A DNA stretch of 64,000 nt from Candidatus Scalindua sp. (GCA_031316155.1 JALDRB010000010.1:124001-188000), one strand, 5' to 3'; numbered from the stretch's first letter, positions 1 through 10,207 are shown. Numbers and translations: made by a program. The notes: generated from the sequence alone by a model not told the origin.

Positions 1-635
1 TCTATTTTGAAAAATATATCAGCGAATATAAGTTCTGTTAAACAAAAAGTAATGGTTGTCTGTTTGTGAAAATAGCCAAAAAGATGTACTGATGTTTTAT
101 AATATAGTTTAATTGAATGAATATGTACAAGTAGTATGCCTCATTTGTAACTTGACTTAATTATACTCATCTCGTAATGGTTTTCGGATAAAATTCAAGA
201 TAAAATTGAGCGAGTAAAGTCCTCGGTGCCTTTTGTCCGGTGATACCTTCACCAAGATTTGGTTTCCAGAAAAACCGAAAACCAAATCGGTTTTACTATA
301 TCAGGTTTCTATTTCTTATGATATGTACCACAATGGTGATGTTGAATACTCTTCCGGTACGGGCGGTAAAAAATATTGCTTGTATGGAAGCTGAACCTGT
401 TATATACTGAATTTAATCATTATTTTGGCATAGCATACAATCTGGGACAACTGAAAGATAAATAGATGTTGCAGCTGATTCTCGCTAATGAAAAAGGAAT
501 GAGATTGTTGTGCTTTAGGCGAAAATTCATTTATCATACAATTTACATAACTGAGTTCTTCTTTCAGGATATCTGTGGAATGTAAATTTTTATAATCACC
601 ATTTATCATTGTTGGTCAGCAAAATTGGAGAAAAT
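1..635. other. Region without a supported gene before the kinase
   Basis: Apart from the repeat at 162-300, nothing here reads as coding. The short minus-strand open frame at 400-609 has no recognisable domain and no convincing ribosome binding site. The last bases hold a GGAG at 627-630 that serves the kinase start at 636. Confidence 0.5.
162..300 (+). repeat. MITE-like repeat, copy 1 of 4
   Basis: About 140 bp beginning TATACTCATCT and ending near CTATA. It shares with copies at 26817, 30343 and 32581 the core words GGTTTTCGGATAAAAT, GAGTAAAGTCCTCGG, GATACCTTCACCAAG and AAACCAAATCGGTTTT. Both ends, read inward, start with TATACT and contain GGTTTTCGG, so they form imperfect terminal inverted repeats with a possible TA target duplication. 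It has no open reading frame. This copy lacks the extra internal hairpin found in the two copies that flank the YdbH-like gene. Confidence 0.75.
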
Positions 636-2726
636 ATGATCAAGGCTATTCCTTTATACGTTGCTACTGGATTGGAAGATACTAACAGAAAAAAAATTAT
701 TAAAGAAATCTTTTTAATTTTACAAGACGGAAAACCTGTGATTATGGGAAGCGGCAGATATGCCAATGTAGCTTTGGCTTCAAATTCATCTAATCCTGCG
801 AGTACGACTGAGTTTTATGCAATTAAATTCCTTAAATATGATGACCAAAGTCTCATGTTTTCTCAAATAGCATTGAAAAGATTTTATGAGGAGATAAACA
901 AAACAAGAATTTTTGGTATAGACAAATTTGACCACTTTGTCCAGTATGTCGGCTTTTCAAATATCTTTACTACACCACCTTATGAAAGTATTATACGAGA
1001 AGAATCAAGAGACGAGAAAGAGGTTCTAGAATATGTTAGCAGGGAGCAATACGAGGAGTCATCGAAAAGAAATAATGTCAATATTCCAAATAACATTCCT
1101 AAAGAATTTCTGGATACACTTCAGGGTGATTTTTTTGTAATGAAAGCCGAACATGGTACTTTAGATGATTTAATTGTCTACCAACATCCCTGGCGTGACC
1201 ATAACTTATATACCATAAGTAACAAACTTAATAATGCTTTAAAAGAATTTCGAAAAAGAAAAGAGAACTGTATTAGAAGGCTCTTTAAAGATCTTAATGA
1301 TAAAGCTAAGTTAACAGAGAGGGTTGAGGTTGATCAGATAAGTGATTTTAGCGGCATTAATATTTTACGCTTGATAGGGAAACTGTCAAACCCTCTGAAA
1401 TATCGAATAATAATAGATTTATTTTCTCAAATTCTCGCGTCCGTAAGGAATATCCATGAAACTGAATCTGAAGATGGAGCATTGGCACATAGGGATATTA
1501 AACCCGGTAATTTTTTGATTTCATTGCAACCTCCTGAAATCAATTATTTTAACATTAAAATCACCGATCTGGGTTTTGTTAGTGGTGTTCATTCTATTGT
1601 TAATGGTTCTGATACAATGGCCAGAAGTTCCAAGGAGCCAGGTGCTTTGGCTTTGGGCACAATACCATTTCGGGCGCCGGAGCAAATAGATAACGGGTAT
1701 GAAATCCATTTTACGATTTCCGATGAAACTAGCAATAATGGTGAGAATGAAACGACAATAACATTTCTCAATACAGGCGACAAAATACTCGAACCCGGAG
1801 ACTGGCTTCAAAGTCAAGAGGTGTTTTTCGGGAGCAAAGAAAATACAAACCAAAACACAAAGATAGAAGATATAATAATAGAGGATAATCTTTTTAAAGT
1901 GTCTTTAAAAACAAAAATAATACCTATTGTTCCTAAATTATACTACCATGCCTATATTGTTAAACAAACTAGCCAGCACAGTGATATTTTTTCATTGGGA
2001 TCGATTTTGTATTTTTTGTCTTCTGGAGGGAAAAATCCGGAAAAATTTTACACGAAATGTTTGGAACCTTCTTTATCACAAGAAGATGAAGATATAAAGA
2101 AAATTCATGGATCCTGTATGTCATTGGCTATTGCATTGTGTTTGGATGATATTAATACGGTAAAGGGAGAAATCGAAGCGAATAAGTACGAAAAATATTC
2201 TACAGAGTTTGATAAAGAGCTTATGAAATTCAAGAAGGATTCTCTATTTGAATTAAAAGAAAAAACGATATTTGGGTATATAGTGCACAGAACGCAGAGC
2301 TCAAGGATTGGAGCAAACGAATTACTGCATGGGTATCTTAAATCCATGAAAATAAACCCTGTTATAAAGTATTATTTGACTGACACTAATGGTGATCCAA
2401 TACCATTTTCTATCCTTTTCGAAATTATTAAATGTATGTCCAGAAATAAAAGGCACAGTTATGTTACTACAGTGAATGGAATCAGCAAACTTGATAAGAG
2501 AGAAGGGGATAGTTCTGGAAATGACCTATCTTTAACAAGAAAAGCGAAATCATTTACTGAATTAGATCTCAAAGAGTTGGTGGGGGAAATATATAAAAAT
2601 TTAGTAAGTATAAAAGAATCAAAAACCGTAAGTTGTAATTATAACATACAACCATACTCTGAACTCGGGGAACCTGCAGATAAGATATTGATGTCCCTGA
2701 GGATGTGCCTGCCATTGACAAACTGA
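636..2726 (+). CDS. Ser/Thr protein kinase-like protein with an insert in the catalytic domain
   Basis: Eukaryotic-type protein kinase fold, probably cytoplasmic because no membrane segment is visible. Seen: a glycine-rich loop GSGRYANVALAS near residue 37, the ATP-anchoring lysine in YAIKF near 64, the catalytic loop HRDIKPGNFLI near 284, a DLG variant of the DFG metal motif, and APEQ near 347. The DIFSLG motif (family DxWSLG) comes only near residue 450, so about 80 extra residues sit between APE and that helix. The region from roughly 90 to 250 is also longer than usual. A tail of about 190 residues has no recognised domain. I start at the ATG at 636, which has GGAG five bases upstream, rather than the TTG at 609. 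Substrate and pathway are unknown; no partner phosphatase or FHA gene is adjacent. Confidence 0.75.
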   Translation: MIKAIPLYVATGLEDTNRKKIIKEIFLILQDGKPVIMGSGRYANVALASNSSNPASTTEFYAIKFLKYDDQSLMFSQIALKRFYEEINKTRIFGIDKFDHFVQYVGFSNIFTTPPYESIIREESRDEKEVLEYVSREQYEESSKRNNVNIPNNIPKEFLDTLQGDFFVMKAEHGTLDDLIVYQHPWRDHNLYTISNKLNNALKEFRKRKENCIRRLFKDLNDKAKLTERVEVDQISDFSGINILRLIGKLSNPLKYRIIIDLFSQILASVRNIHETESEDGALAHRDIKPGNFLISLQPPEINYFNIKITDLGFVSGVHSIVNGSDTMARSSKEPGALALGTIPFRAPEQIDNGYEIHFTISDETSNNGENETTITFLNTGDKILEPGDWLQSQEVFFGSKENTNQNTKIEDIIIEDNLFKVSLKTKIIPIVPKLYYHAYIVKQTSQHSDIFSLGSILYFLSSGGKNPEKFYTKCLEPSLSQEDEDIKKIHGSCMSLAIALCLDDINTVKGEIEANKYEKYSTEFDKELMKFKKDSLFELKEKTIFGYIVHRTQSSRIGANELLHGYLKSMKINPVIKYYLTDTNGDPIPFSILFEIIKCMSRNKRHSYVTTVNGISKLDKREGDSSGNDLSLTRKAKSFTELDLKELVGEIYKNLVSIKESKTVSCNYNIQPYSELGEPADKILMSLRMCLPLTN

Positions 2727-3335
2727 AAGTCAGCAAATATAAGTTACTGAAAGGGCGTTTCTAAGCCAAAACCTGGGTTTTACCGAAATTACCTCCTAAT
2801 GGTTTCTTGGGATAACAGGTGACTTGTATTCCTGTTGATTTTTTAGGTATTTGTTTACTATTTGGACAGGCAAATGAGCACATTTGTGGCTATAACATCG
2901 GAAAAGTATCATTAAAATTGATCTTGATTATCTTCACCGGGGAACAAGCTTTTAACAAAAATGTCAACAATGCTGTTCGGAATAGAAGGTTTTCAGAATA
3001 ATAGATGTATCAATTTTTGAGTCATTAAATCTTAGCTGAGCTCAATTTATCCTCTTGTACATACTCCCGCAGTGATACATCTCGTGACATCTATTATGCC
3101 AATTCCTTTAACGAATATTCCTCATTAAACTGTTATATGGTGTTAAAAAAAGGGTTTAAGTGAATTTTGGTATCATAATTGCTAAATTTTAACCGTAGTG
3201 GTAATATATATCGATTTCATGAAATTTATCAAATCAACTGGTTCCCAGATTATAATAAAAAACTATAGATTTATTCAATGTGATCGATAAGTATCTTATG
3301 ATAATGTACTATGGATTATTATTTCAGATGCGCAT
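2727..3335. other. AT-rich gap, no gene seen
   Basis: About 600 bases between the kinase and the polysaccharide export gene. A 60-codon open frame at 2819-3001 has no recognisable features and no good ribosome binding site. I see no clear terminator or RNA gene. Confidence 0.4.
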
Positions 3336-3428
3336 ATGAATTTCGTGAATAATTGGTACCTTACGGTTTTTCTCTCATTTAATTGTTTGAAATTTTATTT
3401 GCATTTATTTTGTAGGAGTTGTAAACTA

Positions 3429-4280
3429 GTGTACCTTAAATTTCCTTTAAAGGTAATTTTACTAAGCCTTTGCTTCATTACTTTTTTCCATATCTCACCT
3501 TTCGGTCTTTGCGCTCAAGACTTTGATGATGAATACCCTATTGGAATAGACGATACTCTAGATATACAGGTATGGGATAATAAGGATTTAAATTGTGTTG
3601 TTGAGGTTACGAAAGAGGGATCATTTACTTTTCCACTCATCGGTAAGGTTTATACTGCGGGACTTTCTACATTCGAACTTGAAAATCATATCAAAACACG
3701 ATTGTCTGATGGTTATTTGATAAACCCGGAAGTGTCTGTTACTATCAAAACCTATAATAATCAGAAAGTTTTTCTCCTTGGTGAGGTAAAAAACCCCGGG
3801 AACTACATTTTAAAAAATAAAACCCATATTTTGGAATTGATTTCTATGGCTGGTGGTTTTACAGATGCGGCAGGAAGAATTATCAAAATCTTAAGACCGA
3901 TGAAGCTCGAACAAAATAAAAGCGTTAGAAAAACCATTGATCCTGGGAAAAATAGCATAATAATGATAGATCTTGGTAAATACCGTGATGGTGTTGCATT
4001 TAACATGTTTTATGTCGCCAGTGGTGACACGATTTACGTTAACGAGGTACCAAGAATATTTGTAAATGGAGAGGTCAGAAAACCGGGTGAATTCGAATGG
4101 GAAGCAGGCCTAACAGTTCGTCAAGCTGTTTCCCTCGCTGGTGGGTATACAGATAAGGCTGCCTTGAAGCGTACGACTACTATCCGTTTGATAAACGGCA
4201 AAGAAAAAGAGATTAATACGAACATGGGCGACACAGTAATGCCTGATGACATTATAAAGGTTCCAGGACGATATTTTTAA
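3429..4280 (+). CDS. Wza-like polysaccharide export protein (Poly_export and SLBB domains)
   Basis: Periplasmic or outer-membrane part of a capsule/exopolysaccharide exporter. A hydrophobic signal segment (VILLSLCFITFF) ends near GLCAQ. The mature part starts with the family's IGIDDTLDIQVW motif and a Poly_export domain, followed by two SLBB-like repeats, each with a G(E)V-x-PG core (LLGEVKNPGNYIL and VNGEVRKPGEFEW). An open frame reaches back to an ATG at 3336, but the GTG at 3429 has AGGAG ten bases upstream and puts the signal peptide at the N-terminus, so I prefer it (283 residues). The next gene, 24 bases away, is the Wzc-like kinase, so the pair is probably one operon for polymer length control and export. 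Confidence 0.85.
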   Translation: MYLKFPLKVILLSLCFITFFHISPFGLCAQDFDDEYPIGIDDTLDIQVWDNKDLNCVVEVTKEGSFTFPLIGKVYTAGLSTFELENHIKTRLSDGYLINPEVSVTIKTYNNQKVFLLGEVKNPGNYILKNKTHILELISMAGGFTDAAGRIIKILRPMKLEQNKSVRKTIDPGKNSIIMIDLGKYRDGVAFNMFYVASGDTIYVNEVPRIFVNGEVRKPGEFEWEAGLTVRQAVSLAGGYTDKAALKRTTTIRLINGKEKEINTNMGDTVMPDDIIKVPGRYF

Positions 4281-4304
4281 CCTTTAAATTCTAGGATAAC
4301 TTAA

Positions 4305-6947
4305 ATGAAAAATAAAACGAATCAAGAGCTTTCTTCTACCAAAATATCGTTTGACCAGGAAGTGCATCTCGCTGACTATCTGAACATCATATGGAAACGT
4401 AAATGGATTGCTATCACCTTTTTTATCGTTGTGGTTTGCGTAGTATCTGTCAAAACATACTATACAAAACCTGAATATTTAGCAACAGCACAGATCAGTA
4501 TTAAAGATATTTCTTCTCCTGTGAAAGGTATGGATCAGGTTTCTGAAATGGTGAACACTGGTTTTGAAACACAATGTGAATTGCTCAAAGGCAGTGACAT
4601 TGTGAGAGAGATTTGTGAAAATCTGCAGTTAGAGGAATATGTTACGGCTAACAGGGAAAAACCAAATGTTTTCTCTTCGATGTTGAACAGGATTCAAGGA
4701 TTTATCAGAAAATCTTTGAATCCTGAGAGTTCAAAGACGCCAAAGACTTTCCCTTCATCACTTAAAAAGACCGGGGAGAATGATGAAGAGGAGCTTCTTC
4801 ATCAACAATGGGTAGTGGATTGGTATCTGTCAAAACTCACGGTTAAATCTCTGCCAACTACGAACTTAGTTAACATTAGCTTTTATGACCACTCTCCAGA
4901 AATGGCCGCACGTATTGCCAATTTACATGCAAAAACGTTTGTCGAGAGAAATAATCAATTAAGAATTGAAACTTCCCGAAATACCTTTAACTGGTTAAGA
5001 AAGGAGCTTCGGGAGCAGAAATTGAAGGTTGAAAAATCTGATTTAGCGATTAACAAATTTGCTTTTGAAGAACTCAATTTTCATCAAGTCGATAGCGACA
5101 GTTTTTTTGCCTTACCAGAAATCAAGGAACATTTTGTCATTCAGGACCTTCGCAGACAACTGGTTAATCTGAAGACTAAGAAGATGGAAATGAATACGAA
5201 GTTTGGTCCCAAGCATCCGAAGATGATTGAGATTGACTCCAGCATAAATCAGGTGAAAAAAAGTATTGTTGATGAGGTGAGCCAGTTAAAAGAGACAATA
5301 AGGATAGAGTTGGAACGTGCAGCAGTTGCTGTGGATACTGAAAAGGATGATTTGAGAGAACAGAAACCGCAGATAGCGCAGGTTGATTTGCATGATCAGG
5401 AGAAGTTTACGAATTATGGGATGTTGCAGTTAGAGGCAGATAGTGATAAGGAGATTTATGATATTCTGCTTAAACAAGCCAAAGAGATAGACCTTACCGG
5501 TAACGTGGATGGCAACAACATCAGTATTGTAGATGCGGCAGTTATACCACGGATACCTATAAAACCGAATGTCATCTTTAATCTTCTCTTGTCGATTGTT
5601 ATGGGTTTGGTCTTTGGTGTAGGTTTTGCGTTCTTTTTTGAATATATGGATAAGACTCTGAGGACTCCAGATGATATTATGCAATACCTCGAACTTCCTG
5701 TCTTGGGTTTGTTGCCTTATAACAAGCACTTTAAAAAAACAGAGTCCCTTGTTTTACCAACAAACGGGACACACCTTAAATTAAATGAGCCTCCCAAGGA
5801 GAGGGGGAAAAATAGGACATCATATTATAATGTAACTAGTAATATTATTAGCGGGTTACCTTTTGTTCGGTCAGGAATTTCCGGACAAGTACTTTTATTT
5901 GAGAGTGCTACTGCCGGTGAAGGAAAGTCGACGGTCCTTGCAAACTCAGCCTTGAATCTGGCAAAGGGAGGGCTTCGCGTTGCAATGGTTGATGCAGACA
6001 TGCAACGACCATCCTTGCATATCAAGTTTGGTTTGGATAACGGCAATGTGAACGGGTTGTTAAATATTATGACAAGAATCCTCTCAACAAAAATAGATCA
6101 TGGGAATTTAGACAGTTGCAGCATTGATGATCTGTTTTTTCTTATTTCTTTAAAGAAACAGAGTGGAAAGCTCATTGTTAAAGATGATTCCCAGACAATG
6201 ACCGCTGTCTTTGAAAATGGCCGGCTCATCCATATTCAAAGTCAGGAAGTCCCTTTTGCAAATCGTTTGGGAACAATGCTCCTTCGGGGAGGTTTTATTG
6301 ATGAGAATCAACTGAAAGATGCCTTAGAGAGAAACGAGCGCACAGGACAGCCTATGGGATATATTCTTATTAATTCAGGTTATATTAATCAAAGCAAATT
6401 GCAGGGACCTTTAAAACTTCAAATGGAAGAACATCTTCATAAATTGTTTAGTTGGAAACGTGGTAATTTTGTTTTTGAATCAGGATATGTAGAGACCTAT
6501 GAGGACAGAAGAATCCATTTCCAAGAAGATTATTCACCAATAATAAGTCGTTTGGGCCGCATGGCAGGTAGTCGGTTGGTCGAAAACGAGGTTCTCTCAT
6601 GCTTAAAATCTATAGAGGGTCTTAACCTTTCATTATTAACCGGAGGTATGGATGATTTAAGAAATGAAGGTCCACAGTATTTCACGTTTCTAACAAAGGT
6701 TCTGGATATTTTAAAACAACGTTTTGATGTCGTGCTTGTTGATGCTCCACCGTTATTGGATACAATAGGTAGTGTAAGGTCATTACTCCAGCTGGTTGAC
6801 GGTGTAATCTTTGTGGTTAAATCGGGGCACGCTACCGTAAAAATGGTTAATCAAGCCGCTAGTTACTTGAAAGAGTCCGATGCTAATGTCGTTGGTGCCG
6901 TACTGAATCAATCTAAAAAGGACAGTGGTTACAATTACTATCGATAA
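4305..6947 (+). CDS. Wzc-like tyrosine autokinase with a DUF4388-type domain inside the kinase
   Basis: Inner-membrane polysaccharide co-polymerase fused to a bacterial tyrosine kinase. Order: Wzz domain with TM1 near residues 35-50, a periplasmic coiled-coil stretch, TM2 near 424-447 preceded by a proline-rich PRIPIKP, then the kinase. Walker A TAGEGKST lies near 536-543, Walker A' VDADMQRP near 562 and Walker B VLVDAPP near 813. In the family A' and B are roughly 80 residues apart; here they are about 250 apart. The extra segment (about 614-728) reads like DUF4388/PATAN: SGKLIVKD, FENGRLIH, then two LG-type repeats (RLGTMLLRGGFIDENQL; MGYILINSGYINQSKL), ending KLFSWKRGNFVFESG. The C-terminal tyrosine cluster is reduced to GYNYYR. 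Follows the Wza-like gene by 24 bases. Core function is secure; the role of the insert is unknown. Confidence 0.88.
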   Translation: MKNKTNQELSSTKISFDQEVHLADYLNIIWKRKWIAITFFIVVVCVVSVKTYYTKPEYLATAQISIKDISSPVKGMDQVSEMVNTGFETQCELLKGSDIVREICENLQLEEYVTANREKPNVFSSMLNRIQGFIRKSLNPESSKTPKTFPSSLKKTGENDEEELLHQQWVVDWYLSKLTVKSLPTTNLVNISFYDHSPEMAARIANLHAKTFVERNNQLRIETSRNTFNWLRKELREQKLKVEKSDLAINKFAFEELNFHQVDSDSFFALPEIKEHFVIQDLRRQLVNLKTKKMEMNTKFGPKHPKMIEIDSSINQVKKSIVDEVSQLKETIRIELERAAVAVDTEKDDLREQKPQIAQVDLHDQEKFTNYGMLQLEADSDKEIYDILLKQAKEIDLTGNVDGNNISIVDAAVIPRIPIKPNVIFNLLLSIVMGLVFGVGFAFFFEYMDKTLRTPDDIMQYLELPVLGLLPYNKHFKKTESLVLPTNGTHLKLNEPPKERGKNRTSYYNVTSNIISGLPFVRSGISGQVLLFESATAGEGKSTVLANSALNLAKGGLRVAMVDADMQRPSLHIKFGLDNGNVNGLLNIMTRILSTKIDHGNLDSCSIDDLFFLISLKKQSGKLIVKDDSQTMTAVFENGRLIHIQSQEVPFANRLGTMLLRGGFIDENQLKDALERNERTGQPMGYILINSGYINQSKLQGPLKLQMEEHLHKLFSWKRGNFVFESGYVETYEDRRIHFQEDYSPIISRLGRMAGSRLVENEVLSCLKSIEGLNLSLLTGGMDDLRNEGPQYFTFLTKVLDILKQRFDVVLVDAPPLLDTIGSVRSLLQLVDGVIFVVKSGHATVKMVNQAASYLKESDANVVGAVLNQSKKDSGYNYYR

Positions 6948-7522
6948 TGACTTTGTAAATTCTATAAACAGCTGAATGTATCGAATAATAGCGGAGGCAG
7001 GTACGAAGAGGTTTCCAAGGTCAACACCGGCAATTATCTGTGATCAGTTATTGGTTAGAAGACGTGTTCACGGTTACAAAAACGAAGTTTAAAAGATTTC
7101 ATGTTCCTGTGTTTCAATACTAATCCATCTGCACGCACTCACCTCCTTTTAATACAAAGAAAAATTGTAAAAGATTACCAGATATAATATCGGTGTGAAT
7201 TGACTCCTGGACATTCTCACAGGTTTGGGACATAGGGGTCTCTCACAATTTACTGTTACAAGAGCCATTCTTGCAAAGTTCTTTTGCTCATGTTGCTCAT
7301 GTTATTTAAAACACTGTCAGGCTGAGGAAGTAATACATAACAATCAAAATACTGTTTAAACACCACCGTTTTCATTCAGCTTAAAAGAGAAGCAGGGTAG
7401 GCATAAACGAAAATATATATATATGTACTTAAATACCACCATGTTATAAGGAAAGAAGATCCGATGTATGAAAATGCGACTATAAAGGCGGCGCCGAGAT
7501 TTGGTTTTCCTGATTAATGATT
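6948..7522. other. AT-rich gap after the exopolysaccharide pair
   Basis: No gene is supported. Bases 7390-7520, read on the minus strand, may hold the decayed 3' part of the DUF350 gene. Bases 7487-7505 (GGCGCCGAGATTTGGTTTT) resemble words of the MITE-like repeat, but too little matches to call a copy. Confidence 0.4.
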
Positions 7523-7957
7523 TCATTGGTCAGTATTTGCAATTCCAACAATAGCACCCGCGTAACTGATACCAACTGCTACATTGTCCTTTTCAATGTG
7601 CTCGTGAATACAATAAGGTGTAATGAAATTATTATTAAACGTATACAATATCGCTTTATCATTGATAATTGTAGATATATTCATCGATACGATAGCGATT
7701 GGAACGTAAATAAAAATATCAATTTGGTCAGCTAATATACCTGCCGATTCACCTGCCACTACTTTACCGATCGCAAATACTAAACCTATGTAATAACCAA
7801 CAAGCGAAAGTGCAAAGGCGCAGTTGTCCTTATTAACCAACTCTTCGCTAACACTTAAATCCCTGTAGATTAGATTGTATTCAAGTTTTCCCAACCAAAA
7901 AAGGAAGTAACAGCATACGAGAAAAATAACAGCCGAGATAAGATTATCAAAAATCAT
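7523..7957 (-). pseudogene. DUF350 membrane protein, 3' end decayed
   Basis: Small integral membrane protein of the DUF350 (YjfL/UPF0719) type. It has an N-terminal hydrophobic segment, a second segment FALSLVGYYIGLVFAIG and a third IFIYVPIAIVSMNISTII. The family motif continues as EKDNVAVGISYAGAIVGIA, but the frame stops a few codons later (ANTDQ, stop), in the middle of the expected next helix. Further down the minus strand other frames give AAFIVAFSYIGSSFLI, which looks like a continuation broken by frameshifts. The start ATG at 7957 follows GGAGGAGG. Function of the family is not established. It could instead be a real short version of the protein. Confidence 0.55.
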
Positions 7958-8338
7958 TTATTTCCCGAAACCTCCTCCTCTTCTTCGAAATGGACTCTGG
8001 CTTCTTTCAATTTTCTGTCCAACTCTGTTTTGCCATCTTTCTTGCAAAGAAATTCTTATGCGTTTGTTTTGTAATAGTACCATTTGTTCCGTATTGATTG
8101 GTTTAACCGTAATATGGCCTGTTATTTGTCCGGTAGTTGGTGTATGTATTAAATCATTTTTCTTGACCTAGGTGATTTTGTTATTATAATCAAAATTTTT
8201 ACCATTATGGTTTTTCTGTAAGGATTTCTTATCTCAATTACCAACAGGTTAAATAGTTTCGTAAAGAAATAAAATAGACAATTTTATGACATTTTCAAAA
8301 TAGTCAGTAATCATTAAACATCAAAAGGAGGTAAATTA
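7958..8338. other. Divergent upstream region of DUF350 and fhs
   Basis: Holds the fhs promoter (8163-8190) and an untranslated leader of about 140 bases. On the minus strand, 7960-8150 is an open frame ending in RRRGGGFGK whose stop (TAA) abuts the DUF350 start. It has no credible upstream start codon, so I do not call it a gene; it may be the 3' end of another decayed gene of that unit. Confidence 0.35.
8163..8190 (+). promoter_or_regulatory. Sigma70-type promoter of fhs
   Basis: TTGACC at 8163-8168 and TATAAT at 8185-8190 with a 16-base spacer. The predicted transcript would start near 8197, leaving a leader of about 140 bases before an AAAGGAGGT ribosome binding site just ahead of the ATG at 8339. 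Confidence 0.6.
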
Positions 8339-10105
8339 ATGGCTTTGGATCCTACTAAACATGCGGATTGGGAAATAGCAGAAGATGCTGAGACTCGCAT
8401 GAAAACAGTTTATCAATTAGCCGAAGAGTTAGGTTTGGAGAAGGAGGAGTTGCTCCCCCATGGACACTATGTGGCGAAGATTGATTTTAACAGGGCAATC
8501 AACCGTCTTGGGAACAAACCGGATGGGAAATATGTCGATGTGACTGCCATCACACCCACTCCTTTAGGTGAGGGGAAATCTACTACAACGATGGGTCTAG
8601 TACAAGGTTTGGGAAAAAGAGACAAGAACGTAGTAGGGGCTATCCGCCAGCCTTCTGGCGGTCCAACCATGAACATAAAAGGTTCGGCTGCTGGAGGAGG
8701 ACTTTCTCAATGTATTCCGCTGACACCATTTTCTCTTGGACTTACAGGAGACATCAATGCGATAATGAATGCGCACAACTTGGGGATGGTTGCCATTACC
8801 TCAAGGTTGCAGCATGAATTTAACTATAATGACGAACAACTTGCGAAAAGGAATCTGAAACGCCTTGATATCGATCCCAGCAGGATAGAATTTAAGTGGA
8901 TTATGGACTTCTGTGCACAGGCTCTTCGTGACATTATCATAGGTATTGGCGGGAAGATGGATGGTTTCATGATGAGCTCTGGATTTGCAATTGCCGTTTC
9001 ATCAGAAATTATGGCAATCTTGTCGGTTGCAAAGGATTTAAAAGATATGCGTGAGCGTATGGGGAGGATCGTTGTCGCTTATTCGAAATCAGGAAAACCG
9101 GTAACTACCGCTGATCTGGAAGTTGATGGTGCGATGACGGCGTGGATGGTGAATGCCATTAATCCGAACCTTATGCAGACTATTGAGGGGCAACCGGTTT
9201 TAGTACATGCCGGCCCTTTTGCAAATATTGCTATTGGTCAGTCATCGATTGTGGCTGACAGACTGGGTCTCAAGTTGGGTGATTACACCGTAACCGAATC
9301 CGGTTTCGGTGCAGATATAGGATTTGAGAAATTCTGGAACCTGAAGTGCCGTTTTTCAGGAAATAAACCCCATGCGGCGGTTCTTGTTGCCACTATCAGG
9401 GCGCTCAAATGTCATGGTGGTGCACCGATTCCTGTTCCTGGACACCCCTTGCATCCATCTTATAAGGAAGAAAATGTTGAATGGGCAGTTAAAGGGGCCG
9501 AAACAAATCTTCTCCATCTTATTAATGTGGTTAAGAAGGCTGGTATCAATCCTGTTGTTTGTATAAACCATTTCTACACTGATACAGACCGTGAAGTCAA
9601 AGCAGTTAGAAAGGTGGCTGAAGATGCCGGAGCCCGTGTTGCCCTTTCCAAGCATTGGGAAAAAGGTGGTGAAGGAGCCTTGGAGCTGGCTGATGCCGTA
9701 ATAGATGCCTGCAATGAAGAAAACAACTTTAAATTTCTCTATGAATTAGATACTCCCTTAAGAACACGAATAGAGTTAATTGCCGAGCAGGTATATGGTG
9801 CAGACGGAGTAGATTACACGCCCGATGCATTGGCAAAGGCCAAAGCTATGGAAGCTGACCCTGAGATTGCCAAAATGGGAACCTGCATGGTGAAAACCCA
9901 TCTTTCGCTTACAGACAATCCTCAGTTGTAAGGGGCTCCTAAAGATTGGAGATTGTGTATTAGAGATATATTGACTTTCAAGGGAGCTGGATTTGTTGTT
10001 CCAATTGCAGGTGCGATCAAACTCATGCCTGGTACGTGTTCAGATCCTGCTTTCCGACGAGTAGATGTAGATGTAAAGACAGGGAAGGTAAAGGGTCTTT
10101 TCTAA
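8339..10105 (+). CDS. fhs: Formate-tetrahydrofolate ligase, interrupted by an in-frame TAA
   Basis: ATP-dependent ligation of formate to tetrahydrofolate, a cytoplasmic one-carbon step. Seen: the P-loop-like [13 protein letters not shown] near residue 77, and conserved blocks [27 protein letters not shown] and [16 protein letters not shown]-like sequence. The uninterrupted frame ends at a TAA at 9929-9931 (residue 531) within the family motif LSLTDNPQL. The next codons in the same frame read [41 protein letters not shown] and TGKVKGLF, the expected C-terminus, ending at a second TAA at 10103-10105. A hairpin terminator follows at 10178. So the conserved gene is 588 codons with one nonsense codon where K or similar is expected. 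Error, mutation or readthrough cannot be told apart here. Start fixed by a strong AAAGGAGGT. Confidence 0.9.
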
Positions 10106-10177
10106 ATCCTTTCACGTTAGATTATTGATATTCTTTTTTGTGGTAGAAAAAAATTGAATAATCTATTTGTGGCAGAA

Positions 10178-10207
10178 GGGATGAGAATGCTTAACGATTC
10201 TCATCCC
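10178..10207 (+). terminator. Hairpin terminator after fhs
   Basis: GGGATGAGAAT pairs with ATTCTCATCCC: an 11-bp perfect stem with an 8-base loop. Only a weak T-rich stretch follows. It lies 72 bases after the second (10103) stop of fhs, consistent with that being the original gene end. Confidence 0.6.

Noticed and set aside
400-609. 69-codon minus-strand open frame upstream of the kinase
   Set aside because: No domain, no credible ribosome binding site, and it lies beside a repeat.
2819-3001. 60-codon plus-strand open frame
   Set aside because: Composition and lack of any feature suggest chance in an AT-rich gap.
7487-7505. A fifth MITE-like copy
   Set aside because: Only about 15 bases match; ends and core are missing.
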